A stretch of 64,000 nucleotides of DNA from Desmodesmus armatus. Taxonomy: Eukaryota; Chlorophyta; Chlorophyceae; Sphaeropleales; Scenedesmaceae. The notes beneath the pieces are model-generated. The model was given only the letters and a program-made list of their open reading frames with translations. It searched no databases and was not told where the DNA came from. Position numbers and translations under genes: made by a program. The stretch is taken from positions 124,001 through 188,000 of the forward strand of contig VIIQ02000127.1 of NCBI GenBank assembly GCA_007449985.2, read 5' to 3'. Shown piece after piece: positions 1 to 12,341 of the stretch (its first letter is position 1; every line of letters starts with the position of its first letter).

Positions 1-1066
1 GATGCTGCGTTTCTGTCGCCTGCTGTCACTCACAGCCAGCAGCCTGGGCAGGGCGCAGCTTGGCAGCTGCCTGTCTCATCTGGGGAGTGCTGCGAGCTGC
101 TGCAGAAATGTGTGCGCCTTGCAGCAGCGGCAGCAACCTCCAGCAGCATGCTAGGATCCCTTGCCTGGCTGCTGAGTGGGCGGGTAGATCACACTGCCAC
201 CTCCATGTCAGTCAGCAGGGGTCCCTTGGCTGCACCTGTCGCTGCTGCTGGGGATCTGAAAATCCCCGATTCTCTGCAGCTGTTGGGCCTGCTCAGCAGC
301 ATGCTCAAGCTGTGCAGCAACAGCACCGCAACGGCAGCAGCCATCACCACTGCAGACAAGCTGAAAGTCAGCACAGCAGTAATAGCGGCAGTTACTTCCA
401 TGGTGCAGGTTGCAGTGGGCAGTGGTGCCAGTGGCAGCACTGCTGGCAGCAGGTCACGCACAGCAGTGTTGCCGTGGCTGGTGCTGCTGGGGCGCTGCTG
501 CTACGCTGCTTCTGTGCTGGCACATCCTGTGCGCATCGGTCTGCAGTTACATGATCCACCTGCCAGCGTCAACAGCAGCCTGAGGCCCCTGCAGCAGCTG
601 CAGTCCAGCCTGGCAGCTGTGGCACAGTGGCTGGCAGCAGCGGCAGCACAGCGGTTGAGCGCTCTGGGTTACAAGCCACATGAGGTGCAGGAGAGGCTGG
701 CAGCGGCAGCACAGGCCCTCCTGGCTAGCATGGACCATATCACAGCTGCAGCACTGTCCAGCCCAAGCAACACTACAGCGCTAGCAGCACTGGATGACAT
801 GCAAGAGCAGCTGCAGGCAGCAGGCAAGGTGCTGACCTCTTTTGCTGTCCGCACCACCTGCAACAACACAGCCTGCAGCAGCATGACGGGCCCTTCGGAG
901 GCGCAGCTGGTGGGCAGGCGCGGCACCACGTGTTTCTGGGTGCAACACCGCTCGCTTCTGCAGCAAGGCGTGCCATACTGCAGCATGGCCTCAGCACAAG
1001 CCTGTGTGCAAGGCACTCGCAGCAGCAGCTGCAGCAGCTGCTGGGGCAGCAGCAGGGCATGTGTAA
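1..1066 (+). CDS. MYND zinc-finger protein, C-terminal part, one-base frameshift
   Basis: The frame is open from the first base of the window, so the gene starts upstream. The protein is Ala/Gln/Leu-rich and helical without a recognisable domain until its end, where a MYND finger begins with CNNTAC around 859-876. The frame then breaks at the T-run 933-935: TGT at 931-933 is in frame, but the rest of the finger (CNTARFCSKAC, then QHKPVC) is read one base later and ends at TAA 1064-1066. Removing one T restores CSGC and a complete C-x2-C...C-x3-C...H-x3-C MYND finger followed by an Ala tail. MYND fingers bind proline-rich partner peptides; no enzymatic domain is visible. The order of features (CNNxAC, finger, poly-A tail) matches the gene at 30788-34210, so the two are paralogs. 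The break may be an assembly error or a real mutation. Confidence 0.7.
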
Positions 1067-1309
1067 GGCAAAGCTAAAGCAAATGCAGGTTGAGGCTGCT
1101 GCTGATGCCTGCAGAGCCCGGGAGTTGGGCAACATTGTCGGTTTGGTTTGAGAAATCGCATCAATGTGCATGGCAGGAGTCCAGTTTGACTCATGCTGAT
1201 TGTGTGCGCTGTACACCCTGCATGCCAGTGCTGAGCACAAACAGCAGGTTTTGGGTGTGTAGTGGTATGGTGAATTTGGGTGCACTGTGCTTTCCTTGTG
1301 TTCACCTTT

Positions 1310-1655
1310 AAGCACCCATGCAAGGCAACCCAACATTGTGGCAATCAGCCGGGTGCCGAGTCAGCAGGCAACCCTGTGATCCAGCATCTGCTAGGGGGTT
1401 GCAGCAGCGCTCTGCTTTGATGAGCGCCAGTTGCGCGTGCTGTGCGCCCTGCACAGAGCACAGACATGGGCATTTGTGTGTGCAACGTCGTTTGGCGCAG
1501 TTGGGTGCCACTCAAAAGACACCAGCAGTGCTCTGCGCATTCCTTGTGTCAACCGTCAAGCACCCATGCAAGGCAATACTGTAGTACAGCAGTACGGCAA
1601 CCAGTTGTGCTGACTCAGCAAGCGTTTTTCTGACCCAGCATCTGCTGGGGGGTGA
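1310..1655. repeat. Diverged tandem duplication, period about 248 bp
   Basis: The 19-mer AAGCACCCATGCAAGGCAA occurs at 1310 and at 1558, each preceded by a related stretch containing TTCCTTGTGT. A second shared block, CCAGCATCTGCT, occurs at 1381 and 1634. Order and spacing are kept, so this looks like an old local duplication rather than chance. Nothing coding is apparent in either copy. Confidence 0.6.
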
Positions 1656-2938
1656 CAGCGGCATGTGTGTGCACTGCTTGTGTATTTCTTGGCCAGAGAG
1701 GCTGTGTGCGCCTTGAGCTAGACAGGGCACAGTGGCGACCAAGTGTTTGGAGGTTGTAGTATACTTAGCAGGCTATAGTGTACTTTGGTGTGACTGCTTG
1801 TACCAGCAGGGCAATACAATCTGCAAGTCTGTGGTGCACGTTCTCCCACGTTCTTTACAAAACACATCTGCTGCGGAAGGATGGTTGGATAATGGTGGCT
1901 GGGGTTCCAGGGCCCCTGCCCCTGTCGACTGCACCTCAGGTGTACCCTCAAAGGGCATGTCTCGGGCCATGGAACATCTGTTTCTTGTTGTTGTGTGTCT
2001 CAGACCGTAGTACCGGTAGTACCGCAGCGTCACGGCGGCGCTTGGCTCCGCTGGTTTCAGACCACACCATGTTGGTGCGTGCTGTGCGCATTGTGTCGTC
2101 GGCCGACGTCGGCTTGCAGCCAAAGTTGCAAAGCTTGCATCTCCTCAACCTGAGCGATTGGGTTGGCCGGGGTGCAAGGCCATTGGTGGACCACACAGCA
2201 GCCCAATGTGTGACTTCACTTGCGGCTGCAGCTGCCAACCTGAAGTTCAGAGTGTCTGAGTGGCTTTGTAAGCAAGCCTTGCAAGGCTTCAAGAGTCACT
2301 CAGTGGGTCTGGGACGTCACGTCACCTGGGCTAAGGCGGCGAGTGTTACAGGGCAGGCTGCTTAGTCACTTGGCGACAATTAGCTCTTGTCACTTGACTG
2401 CAGTTGGCACGTCGGTGTTTGATGGGCATGGAAGTTTGGCAGAACAGATACTGAAAGAAAGAGAGAAAGATCCCCATACACTTTTGGCCATCAAAGGTCA
2501 GGGATCGTTGGCCTTGTGGAGCCGTGTGTGCTTCCAAGGCTGCAAACCAACCTCAACTGGGTGTGACCAGCTGTGGCACTTGTAGTAGCAGTGTGTCCTG
2601 TTGGTGGGGCTGCCAATGAGCCCGGCGGTGCGGAGAAAAATAAATTCAAAACAGCCCCTTTCTTTGTTTGGATGCAGTTGTGGTGTTGCAAGGAGGAACA
2701 TCCCATATGTCTGAAGACATACTGCACATATCAGTCATCATAGGGGGGCTGTTTGATGCAGTGACATAACTAATATATAGAGCCGCAAAGCAGGAATGTA
2801 GCAAAACGGACTCGACAGTACCAGGGACTGGCTGTGCTTAGCCCCGATGCAGCATTCAGGATCAGAAGGAAACTTTGCAGCATGCAGTTCTAAGCCTGCA
2901 GTGTAAGGGTTTCTGTCAAAGCTGCTGTTTTCATAATT

Positions 2939-2957
2939 GGGGTTTAGGGTTTAGGTT
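2939..2957 (+). repeat. Interstitial telomere-like motif (TTTAGGG)2
   Basis: Two consecutive TTTAGGG-type units (GGGGTTTAGGGTTTAGGTTA, the plant-type telomere motif found in many green algae) lie inside non-coding DNA. Two units are too few for a functional telomere; they may mark repaired breaks or be chance. Confidence 0.45.
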
Positions 2958-5900
2958 ACCAACTACTGCGCATCAATGTAAGCATCTCCCCGACATACAA
3001 ATACACAAGATGCACACATCAGGCACAGAAAATACACAAGATACACCACAAATCATGCAACGACTGCCGCAGGGTCAATCTTTTTTTTGCCATTGCCACT
3101 TGCCACACTGCCGTCCTTATCGAGTTCCTGGTCCATTGAAGGGCTGTGGTTGCTGCAAGGGTGATGCAAAGAAGCATAGGCAGTCAGGGGAGGCAGTGCC
3201 CCCTGGTCAGCTGAGCCGCTCAGCTAAAGTTTAGTCTGCTCTGGCAGCAGACAGATGTTGTTCAAGAGCGACAGCACTAATGTACGGAGTCGGGAGATGG
3301 TGCAGCTTGCGCCCAGATGGCACAGCCGCTGAGTTGTGGCAGGCCCAGCCAGATGCTGCATTGCACAGTGTTGCAAGCGCAGTTGCATGGGTCGTTTGTG
3401 TTTGCAGAATTAATATGACGTTCAGCCTGTGTTGCAACCAATTGGTGCTGCTCCAGGGATTCATGAAGCCCTGCAGGCTCCTGTGGGGTTTGATTCATGC
3501 ATGGCTTGTGAGGCATGTACTTGCTTGTGTCAGTCCGGCTGGCCCAGTGCACTGCAGGCAACATCGGCAATCTGTAAGTGTTTGTAGAGCCGCTGTGGTG
3601 ATATTTTGCACATGGTGCACGTACTTACTGTCCCTGGTAGATTCAGACGAGGCAGGGCTCATTTTGCCCATTGCTATGCTTGTGTGGTGTGTTTGGCCAG
3701 ACCATGGGTTGTGAGCACAGCACAGCACAGCGTGACGCCATTGTGCGGGGTTCTGCGATAGCATCGGCAGTGCGGTTTTGAGTGTTGTGGTTGTGCGCAT
3801 CAAGTGAAGCCTTCAAGCAGCCCTGAACCCTGCAAGATGTTCACCCTGCCACCTTGGTATGGCATCCTCCGGCACAGCTAGCGCAGGCAAGGCTTGCTGC
3901 ACACCCCTGTGCACCTGCCATTCAGGCCCTGTGTGGTCATGTTGCACGCGCAACTCTGTTTATCCTGTGTCGTTGTTGACTGTCTGGGACCAGGTCCGTT
4001 TCCATTGGAATATGGATTATGTACACTGCCATATGTGGCATGTTGCATAACATGACTCGCTGTCACGGCGGTTTGTTTGTTTGCTTGTGATGTCGTTGTT
4101 GTTGTTGGCCCTCACTTCAGGTACCCTGTGAGGAAGTGCATGATGTATCGTGTAACGAGGGTCATGAGCATTGGGTGCTGCTTTTGTAAGTTGCCTTTGT
4201 TTGTTAAACAACAGAGGAGGGAGCTCCCCCTCGAGGGGGCAGCGTATCAATTGGCATGCTTGTGAAGACGAGTGCTGCATGCTCAGCTGTCAACGCTTCA
4301 AGATGTAAGCTGTCGGCACACTTTGGTTTGTTAGGTGGCACCTTGCCAGGAGACTGTTGATTCAAGGGATCACAGCGCTCAAGGATGTCACACCCCAACT
4401 TGGTCGTGAACATCAACAAGTGTGGCACCGATGTTCTGTTACAGCTGCAGTTGTGCTTCCTCCTAAACAATGAGCAGCATCATGCACACCTGGCCCGAAA
4501 GTTTCACGTTCACCAGACCATAAAATACATACATGTTTGAGACACCCGACTGATGCAGTGATAGCACATCAATGTAACACCATGCACGCCCAGGCACATT
4601 CAACCTACCAGAAGGCAGTCTACCACTAGTGCCGCCGGCGTCTGCTGTGTCGGCAACAGCTCATGCCAGCCGGCACTGCCGGCGGCACCAAGCCGTAGAC
4701 AGAGACAATTGCAGCCACAAATGATTTTCCAACAGGGCACCTCCCACTTCCGAATCCACCGTGCACACAAAACGCTGGCAGGGCAGGTGACTGCCTCTCA
4801 CCAGCAACAGGTGTGGAAACTCAGCAGCCAGCTTGTCATCCTGGCACTAGCATAAAGGGTGTCTATGCAGCAGTACCTGGGTGACATGCCAGTCCTCCCG
4901 CATGAGAGACCTTTTGGAGTTGATGACAGCACAGTGTAACAAGTCCAGAGTAAGTGCCATACATGTCATAGGTTACACACACTACAAGTATGCACCTTGC
5001 GTCTCAAAAGGTCCCGGCAGCCGAGCTCCGTGTTCCCTTAACAGCAAGCAGTGCAGCAACCTGAGTTACGCCTGCTACAACGGCAGTGGCGTGCAGGGCT
5101 CTGTGACGACCTTAGCAACATCATGCCACAGCACACAGCAGCCGACTCATCTCAGTTGCGCAGACCCACCCTGTGCCACAATATGCAGCATGTACAAGCA
5201 TGCTTAGCTGAGTTGACAATTAGCAGGACCCGTGCCTCTACCAGCAAGGCGAAGGATTCCTGCTGCTGTGCATGCAACCTGGCCACCCTTGACTGCCAAA
5301 AAGCTACAGTTGTTGAGGCCTGCCTGCCTGCACTGCCAAGGAACAAAGCTTCCATAATTGTGCCCAAAGTCACCACCAACGTGCCTGCCAGCTGCAGCAT
5401 CCACACGACACTTGCAAGGTGCACCCAATGCCCCATAGCCCATGGGCATGAGGCCTTGAGGCATCACACTTTGACCAGCGCATACAGCCACATCCGCTCA
5501 GCAGCAAGGTGTTGATAGGTTTGAGTTCACAAAAAATGCTGATCCCATGCAAGCACTGAGCGACATGCACAACACCCTTATCACAATAATGCAACCTGAT
5601 GTTTGACCAAGTCCAAGGTCCGCAAGCGTCACAGTGAAACACAGGTCAGCCACGAGCCTGAGGTGACACAAACTGCAAGGCAGCAAGATACTGCACTCGC
5701 AGGCGTGGCAGCCATTAGAAGAACCGACGCAAAAGGTATGCTTTGCTGGTCCCAGATGCCGTTAAAGTCCGTCAGTGCATGTGCGCAGAGCCACTCGGCT
5801 GTGGCCGTGTCACCCCAGTCACAGTGCAAGGGGCACTCACAAGATGCCCCAGGTCCCATGTGCCACATGCTGGCAGCACTGTCACTGCCTCCTCACTATC

Positions 5901-6236
5901 TATGCAAAGGACAACCCCTCTCCAAAGCTGAAAGACGTTGCACGACAGCAAGCACCTCTGCAGCAGGGGCAAGGCCATGCACACGCAACAACCAGATCAC
6001 AGGGCAGATTCAACCAGACGATGTATGCCTGGCAGTATCGTTGGCCACGGTGCTGGTGTTGGCGTCTCAGGAGGTGGTGACCCTGGACTACTTGTCCTCC
6101 CGCAGCAGCCATTGAAGCTGCGTGCCTGCAGCCAGCAGGTGTGGCCATGCTCTGTAGGGATGTTGCAGCCCCTGAGGTCCAGGTGCTGTAGCAGGCGACT
6201 TGCTGCGACCGCAAGGTAGTCTTCTGCGGAAGGTGC

Positions 6237-7241
6237 TTAGCAGTGCAGACTGTCCTGCAGGGAAAGGTGCTTCAGCTTCGGCAGCCCTCGCACTGCTGAC
6301 CGCAGCTGTGCCACTTTTGCTGGCTCTTTGATTCGAGCACCTTCGATGACCACCTCCCTCAGCTGGTCGAGACAGGGCAGGAAGCCGACCTCAAGCTGTG
6401 GGCCAACGGGCTTGTACCAGTCCTGCCACTTGAGTCGCAGGCAAGTGAGGCCCTGCAGGCTTGACATGTCACTGGTGGTGATGGGCATGTCGTCTCCTGT
6501 GTTGCCACTGCTGCTCAAGCGCAGCTCCCGGAGGTTGGACAGCACGTGCAGGTTCTGCACGGCATAGGAGTCTGTCAGCACGCCCCCTGCCAGCTCAAGA
6601 AAGGTGAGTGATGGGAGGGCAGGAAGCACCTCTCCTGGGAAGGACATGCAGGAATTTCTGCTCGCGTACAGCCCATCGATGCTTAGGTGGCTGAGGTGGG
6701 GCATGGCCTTGAAGCTTTCCTCTGGCTCACTGCTCTCCAACGTGCACTCCTCGATCACCAATCGGGTCAGGCCCCAGGCCGTGCTGCCCAGGTTGTCCCG
6801 GCTCAGGTCGAAGTACAGTGTGCTGAGGGACAGACAGCGCAGGTTGGGAAGGCCTGCCAGCATATCTGCATCGATGTACACCTGCAACCTCTGTGACAAG
6901 CCAATCAGGGTCAAGGACTTGACATGGTTGGCGTACTTGACCAGGAAGATCTTCAAGCTGTCCACTTTCTTGCAAGTCAGGTTGCGTGCTGTGAGACCGT
7001 TCAACTGAAGCACAGCAGCAACTGCACTGCCACTGGCCAGTTGCAGGCTGCTGCAAGCCTGTGCTACGTTACACAGGTCGGGGATCTTGAGGAACATGAG
7101 GATGATGAAGACCACGCGAGGAGGCAGGTCAAACAGTGACGTGGCCTGCTCTGGATGAGGAGCCTGCTGCTGTGCCTGTTGCTGTGGTGGCTTCTGCTGC
7201 TTTGGCACCTCGCCGAACTCGTTCCCGCTGCGTGTGCGCAT
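6237..7241 (-). CDS. F-box/LRR protein, intronless
   Basis: Single-exon ORF of 334 residues starting at an ATG (7239-7241). The first 35 residues are Gln/Pro-rich. An F-box-like segment (residues about 37-75: LFDLPPRVVFIILMFLKIPD) follows, then irregular leucine-rich repeats (LTLIGL, LRCLSLSTL, LTRLVIEEC, LSHLSIDGL, LTFLELAGG, LRELRLSSS, LTCLRLKW, LREVVIEG, LKHLSLQD). F-box proteins recruit substrates to SCF ubiquitin ligases and the LRRs would select the substrate; the substrate cannot be predicted. The frame stops at TAA (6237-6239), but the same frame reopens at once and continues to TGA at 5997-5999, coding another LRR-like segment (RLLQHLDLRGC). The listed end may therefore be a premature stop; an intact product would be about 414 residues. 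Confidence 0.75.
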   Translation of the reverse strand: MRTRSGNEFGEVPKQQKPPQQQAQQQAPHPEQATSLFDLPPRVVFIILMFLKIPDLCNVAQACSSLQLASGSAVAAVLQLNGLTARNLTCKKVDSLKIFLVKYANHVKSLTLIGLSQRLQVYIDADMLAGLPNLRCLSLSTLYFDLSRDNLGSTAWGLTRLVIEECTLESSEPEESFKAMPHLSHLSIDGLYASRNSCMSFPGEVLPALPSLTFLELAGGVLTDSYAVQNLHVLSNLRELRLSSSGNTGDDMPITTSDMSSLQGLTCLRLKWQDWYKPVGPQLEVGFLPCLDQLREVVIEGARIKEPAKVAQLRSAVRGLPKLKHLSLQDSLHC

Positions 7242-8446
7242 GGTGTAGGTGAATGGATACAGAATAATGTCTGTGAAGAGGTAGGATAGCGTCGGTTGAG
7301 CAGCTCTTTATCTGCTGACTCGATGCAGCTGTCACACGGCGTTTGGATAAACCCGAGTCCGTCTGACTGCCTTTCAGCACCAGGGGTCGTGTACTGTAAC
7401 TAATTAATCTGAAATACTGACAACGGAACTACTGACAGCCGTGTGGGTGACAGGAGCGGCACCATCCGGCTGCTGCTCAGCATTGCTGCTTGGTGATGCC
7501 TGGTCACCATGGTGCTTGACACCGACAGGCAGGCCCTGAAACAGCTTGTCCAGGTTTGCTCTGCAGAAAGCATCAACTGTATACAGGTGTACCATTCACT
7601 CGGCGCCTATTTTCACAACACACCAGCTTTGGAACCCGTCCTGCGGAAGGGCCTGCAGGCTGGGGCCGACCCTGGGGTCACCCTGGCCTGCAGGGTTTGT
7701 TGGGTAGCCTGCCTAACCCTCTGCTGAACCGTGCAGCATATTGCCACTGTAGACACGGCTCAGCAAACACGTGTTTGGCTACATGTCTCATATGTTGGAA
7801 TGATTGGGTGTATCTTCAATGAAGTATCCAACATTGGCAAGTGGACTGCGTGCTGGCCATGCCTCATGCACTCATGTTGGGTTGCGTGGGCCTGTCAAGG
7901 GATTCTTGCACCAAATCTGAAAGCATGCCATGGTGCCCGCCGTGGTGCCAAGCCAAACAGCGCCATTCCATGGGCAGGTGCTGGCCAGCACCATGGTGCA
8001 ACACAAGCGCTGCTGTCCAGCTGCTTGCCCGTCTGACGTTGTGAGTCACAACCAGCCTGAAATTGTCCTGCAAGGGCCGGCTGAACCCTGATCCGAATAC
8101 CTACACGAAACAGACTGTGTTTGGCCTGCCCATGCAGGGAGCCCTGCCTTGCAAGTTGCCTTGTGAACAACAACCAACTCCACTGGAGCGGTGCACTCTG
8201 CTTTATCAACCATGCACTCGCTGCAGCAAAAGTCACAGCCAAAAGACATGCTTTCATCTGGAACGGCCATTTTGTACGTACCAGAAGGGGCCACAACTGC
8301 TTTGATCAGTGACCTTCTGACACAGGGGCTGTTCAGTTGTCAACCGTGATGCCAGGAGCATGTGTGACCAAACTGCAGCAGTGGGCCCATGCCCACGAGC
8401 GTGCTACAACACATACCACAACTATCAACCAGCAGCCTGTCTGCAA
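7242..8446. other. Intergenic region between the F-box gene and the PLP enzyme gene
   Basis: About 1.2 kb that must hold the promoter of the F-box gene (right of 7241) and the 3' UTR of the PLP-enzyme gene. Only unconvincing short ORFs; no repeat or RNA gene seen. Confidence 0.5.
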
Positions 8447-11400
8447 TTACTTGCAGCTGCTTCTTTCAGCTGCTGTTCCTGCTGCAACCACATCAAGGGC
8501 AGACAGGAAGTCCTGCACTAGGTCATCAGTCCCCTCGATGCCAACTGACACCCGTATGAGGCCGTCATGAATGCCTATCGCCTTCCTCTCCTCGGGGCTG
8601 AGCCCTACATGCGTGGTGAGCACGGGCCGGGTTGCCAGGGTCTCCACGCCTCCCAGGGAGGGCGCCACCAGAGGTATCTCAACATGCTGCGTGGAAGCGC
8701 AGCAGCAAGCAGGCACGGGTTACAGCTCAGCAGCAGGAGTGGTTGGGGTGTGCGGCATCACAGAGACACAGCATGCGCACGGTGCCAAAGGACTGAGTGT
8801 TACTGGAAGCAGTCCAAATGATCCTCACGAGGCTGGATGATGCGCGTGGTTCACATACAGCATTGGTCACAGCAGCAGCCGCTACTGGGCCTCACCTGTA
8901 GCACAGCATCTGCTGCTGCCCCGTCCTCTACCTCAAAGGCCAGCATGCCGCCAAAGCCGCGGCCGCTGAACAGCTCCTGCACCAGTCTGTTGCGGGGGTG
9001 GCTGGGCAGCCCAGGATAGTAAACACTCCGTACCTGCAACAGCCAGCAGACAGTGAGTGTGAGTGACCCAACACAAGGTACCCGGCCTGAGTCCTTTTGA
9101 TGACACGTGTTTCACGTTGACAGTACATGACCTTCCACTTCAGGCACTACAGGATCCCACCTTAAGCCCCAAGCAACCATGGTGCTGACCCTGCTCTGCT
9201 CCACCCCAGTGTCAGTCAAACTTCCAGCTGACATAACGCCCTGCACTTTCTGTCCAATTCAGCCTTCGTAGTGCCCAGTACACGCTACTACTAGTTTGCC
9301 CCTGCACAGGTTCTCATACGCACGATGCCGCTGTACGGTGCGCGCCATCTGTACGGTGCGCGCCATGGAGTGCTGCCTGACGTGGGAAGCGGCTGTCAAG
9401 CAGGCAGCGCTGGCCACAAACTTTCGATCGTATGCCGTGCATCCTGTACTCACCAACGGATGCTTTTCCAAGGCAGTTGCCAGTGCTAAGGCATTGGCTG
9501 ACTGCCGCTCAACCCGCAGAGTTAACGTCTTGATGCCGCGCTGAAGCAGGAAAGCTGCAGCAGCATCCAGCACAGCAGAAGCACTTGGGAACATGCCCAT
9601 GCGCAAGCTTCCATAAGCGGAGGCTGTCCAGAAAAGAAGTTGGATGGGGTTCTGATCCTGCCTGCATATACATGGCGCCAGTGTATTGGATGCAGCAGGA
9701 GAACTTTCAGCATAAACAGCGCCATAAGTATATGCCAGGCTGGCATCATGAGCCGGTCAGCACAATCAATGACAGTCAGCCAGGCAGGTGGTTGTTGTCA
9801 TACCTGCATGAGGGTCCATGCTGCCCCCATAGTGGTTGGCCTTGCTGCAGATCTGCAACACAATCATGCACATGGCAGGTACAATATCAGGGCAGTTGAG
9901 AACAGCGGCTTGCACAGCACAAATGCCTCCTGCAATGAGTGGCACTTCACCTGGGGCTACAATTTGCATGTACAGCGTGTCAGCACAACACGATGTGCAG
10001 TCCCATAGCCTGGCGGCAAAGCAAACATGGTGAGGCAAGGTCAGCACAGCAACAAAAAATGCTGCAACTGGTACAAGTGAACACACTCTCAGCACGGTGC
10101 AGGACAGGCACGCACCTTCCTGATGTGGTCCTTGCTGCCTGCGACAACCCCTGCAACAAGATGCACACACAAATACGGAAAGGTTACCACAAATTTCAGC
10201 ACTGCAGGATGCATTTCCATGCTCAAGGCATGCGCAGGTAAAAAATGGCAAGGCAGGCAGGCCAGCACACAGCACCAACCATATGTGCCTGTGCGGACCT
10301 GCAGGAATTGCTCTGCTTGTGCCTTGCAGGAGGCACTGCCAACCTCTCATGCACAGCACAAACAACATGCATGCGTGGTGTTGGTGTGCAGTTTGTTGCT
10401 GGCTCCTCCTGCTTAGCCCATGGGCCAGCACGACCTGCACGGCTCACACCACATGCCCTGTCTGCACACCTGCTATGATGTCCGAGTGGCCGTTGAGGTA
10501 CTTGGTGGCCGAGTGGATCACCAAGTCAAACCCAAGCTGAGCAGCAGGCCTGAACAAAATTGGGGTGGCAAATGTTGCATCGATGACGCTGGTGAGGCCA
10601 AATTTCTTGGCAAAGGCCACCACCCCGGGCAGGTCTGGAACCCCAATCAGCGGGTTGCTGATGGCCTCAACATATACAACCTGCAGGAAAGGTTGACAGG
10701 TTGACGTAGCCAGTGACTGCCAGGGGTTGCATGGTATCCTAGTACGCGTCAACTGGCAAGAAAGGCGGCCTGGGCAGACAGCTAGGGTTGGCCCGTGCGA
10801 GGGACATGTCGGCTGTCCGCGGCCGTGTAACGTACACCGATAGCTTTGAAAAGCTGCTGGCGCCAAGCGACAGAAACGCAACAGCCATGCAAAGCCTGGT
10901 CTGCGTGCAGCAGGCACGCTGATGGATCAAACCTGAGGCTGCCTGCACACACCTTGGTGTTGGGTGTGACCAAGTGCTCCCAGGTGTCGCAGGGCTGGCT
11001 GATGTCCACCATGGAAGCAGTAATGCCCAACTCCTTGAACTCCTTATGCACTAGATCGTAGGTGCCACCATAAGCAGCTCCCTGCACAACACATGACACG
11101 TCAAACACCAACCAACATGTCACACAACACACAACACTCTGGCTAGAAGCGGAACGGACGTTCAGTGTGCCTTGCTCATGCTGTGCCAGTACGCAATCCT
11201 GCAGCTGCTGCTAGTGGTGCTGGTCAACCTGCTGCTAATGCTGTCGTCACTGCTTGGGGCAGACTTCACGGCACATGTCTGGCAGTGACCACCTGCTGCC
11301 GATGCTGTCGTCACTGCTTGGGGCAAACTTCACGGCACATGTCTGGCAGTGACCACACGGCGTGCTGGCCAGCAGACTGAACCACCGTATCGCATAAGCG

Positions 11401-12341
11401 GCATGGACACAGCGCTGCTGTTGCAGTAGATCTGCCCTGCCACACGTTGCAAGTGCTGTACGCAGGAGCTGCTTCCGGTCCTGTGTGGCTCTGACCTGTA
11501 TGAGCATGTGGTCGCCTGCCTTGAGCAGCGTCAGCAGGGTGCTGCAAATAGCTGCCATGCCACTGGCCAGGGGCAGGGCTGCTTCAGTGCCTGCACTATA
11601 GAGAAACACACACACTCACCAGAACAAGCTGTACACATTTGTGCTGAACCTCAGCTGCAAACATTGAAAGCAGCACTTGTGGCTTTGACAGGACTGCTGG
11701 GCGCCAGTTGCTGTCCAGCACACAGGCCTGCGGGCAAGCTGCATGGATGCTGCAGTGGCGCATACAGATGCCAGGTTGCCGCCCAGCATAAACAGTATGA
11801 AACGACACAGCCCATGCCTCCCACACACGCTCAGACGCACGCATGCCCTGCCCATCTTCGGTGCCTGCCTGCTGCTGACCAACCCTCACCCTCAAGCTCA
11901 GCTATCTTCTCTCCTAGCACCACTTGAGAGGGGTTGTTGTTGCAGCGGGTGTAACGCACCTGCGGCAACATCAAACAGGGGTGCACATGATGCACGGCCA
12001 TGCATGGCAGATGGCTTGGCAGTGTGGCAGTTGCCATGTAACCAGGACATGCAGGCGGAAGCACACATTCCAGACCGTGTGAAAGCACTTCATGGTGTCA
12101 TATAGCATGGACTCATATATCATGGTCTGCGCTCACCGCATCATACCCTGCCTCCTCCCCTGCAAGTACAGGTGATGCCCTGTCAGCAAGCCCTGGTGGT
12201 GACACCCTTCGCTGTAGCGTGCTGCTGCTGCGCACCCGTGGTAACGAAGGTGGCAGACTGGAAGATGGGCATGACTGCAGAGCCCTGCACCCTAGATGCA
12301 TCGCTGCCAGCGGCACAGACGGTATCAATAGACAAACCCAT
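8447..12341 (-). CDS. PLP-dependent Cys/Met metabolism enzyme (cystathionine gamma-lyase / O-acetylhomoserine lyase type)
   Basis: Eleven exons join in phase into 398 residues, the usual length of this family: 12341-12236, 12159-12137, 11959-11890, 11590-11496, 11081-10953, 10680-10470, 10150-10116, 9852-9804, 9554-9454, 9033-8896, 8686-8447 (stop TAA). Family marks are YTR (residues about 46-48, phosphate binding from the neighbouring subunit), AAYGGT near 101 (Tyr stacking on the PLP ring), DATFATP near 175 (Asp contacting the pyridine N), the PLP-lysine signature SATKYLNGHSD with Lys about 201, and the C-terminal SLGGVETL and GLIRVSVGIE motifs. The reaction is gamma-elimination or gamma-replacement on cystathionine, methionine or O-acylhomoserine; residues seen here do not decide which. 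The start was taken at the ATG before GLSIDTV because the frame farther up has only a GTG; an upstream exon or transit peptide is not excluded. The exon 8 acceptor could be 12 bases shorter. Confidence 0.9.
9331..9366. repeat. 18-bp perfect tandem duplication in an intron
   Basis: CTGTACGGTGCGCGCCAT occurs twice back to back (9331-9348 and 9349-9366) in the intron between exons 9 and 10 of the PLP-enzyme gene. Confidence 0.85.
11229..11356. repeat. 64-bp tandem duplication in an intron
   Basis: Two adjacent copies of a 64-bp unit (11229-11292, 11293-11356) differ at only a few positions. Both contain GCTGTCGTCACTGCTTGGGG and CACGGCACATGTCTGGCAGT. They lie in the intron between exons 4 and 5 of the PLP-enzyme gene, so they do not alter the protein. 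High identity implies a recent event. Confidence 0.85.

Larger units (their letters stand above)
1067..5996. other. Gene-poor intergenic stretch
   Basis: About 4.9 kb with only short ORFs on both strands, none resembling a known family and none with exon-like phasing. It holds a diverged duplication (1310-1655) and a telomere-like motif (2939-2957). I see no RNA gene or transposase. Confidence 0.55.

Noticed and set aside
1067..5996. Protein-coding gene among the ORFs of 60-170 codons
   Set aside because: None shows family motifs, consistent composition or phase-compatible splice sites.
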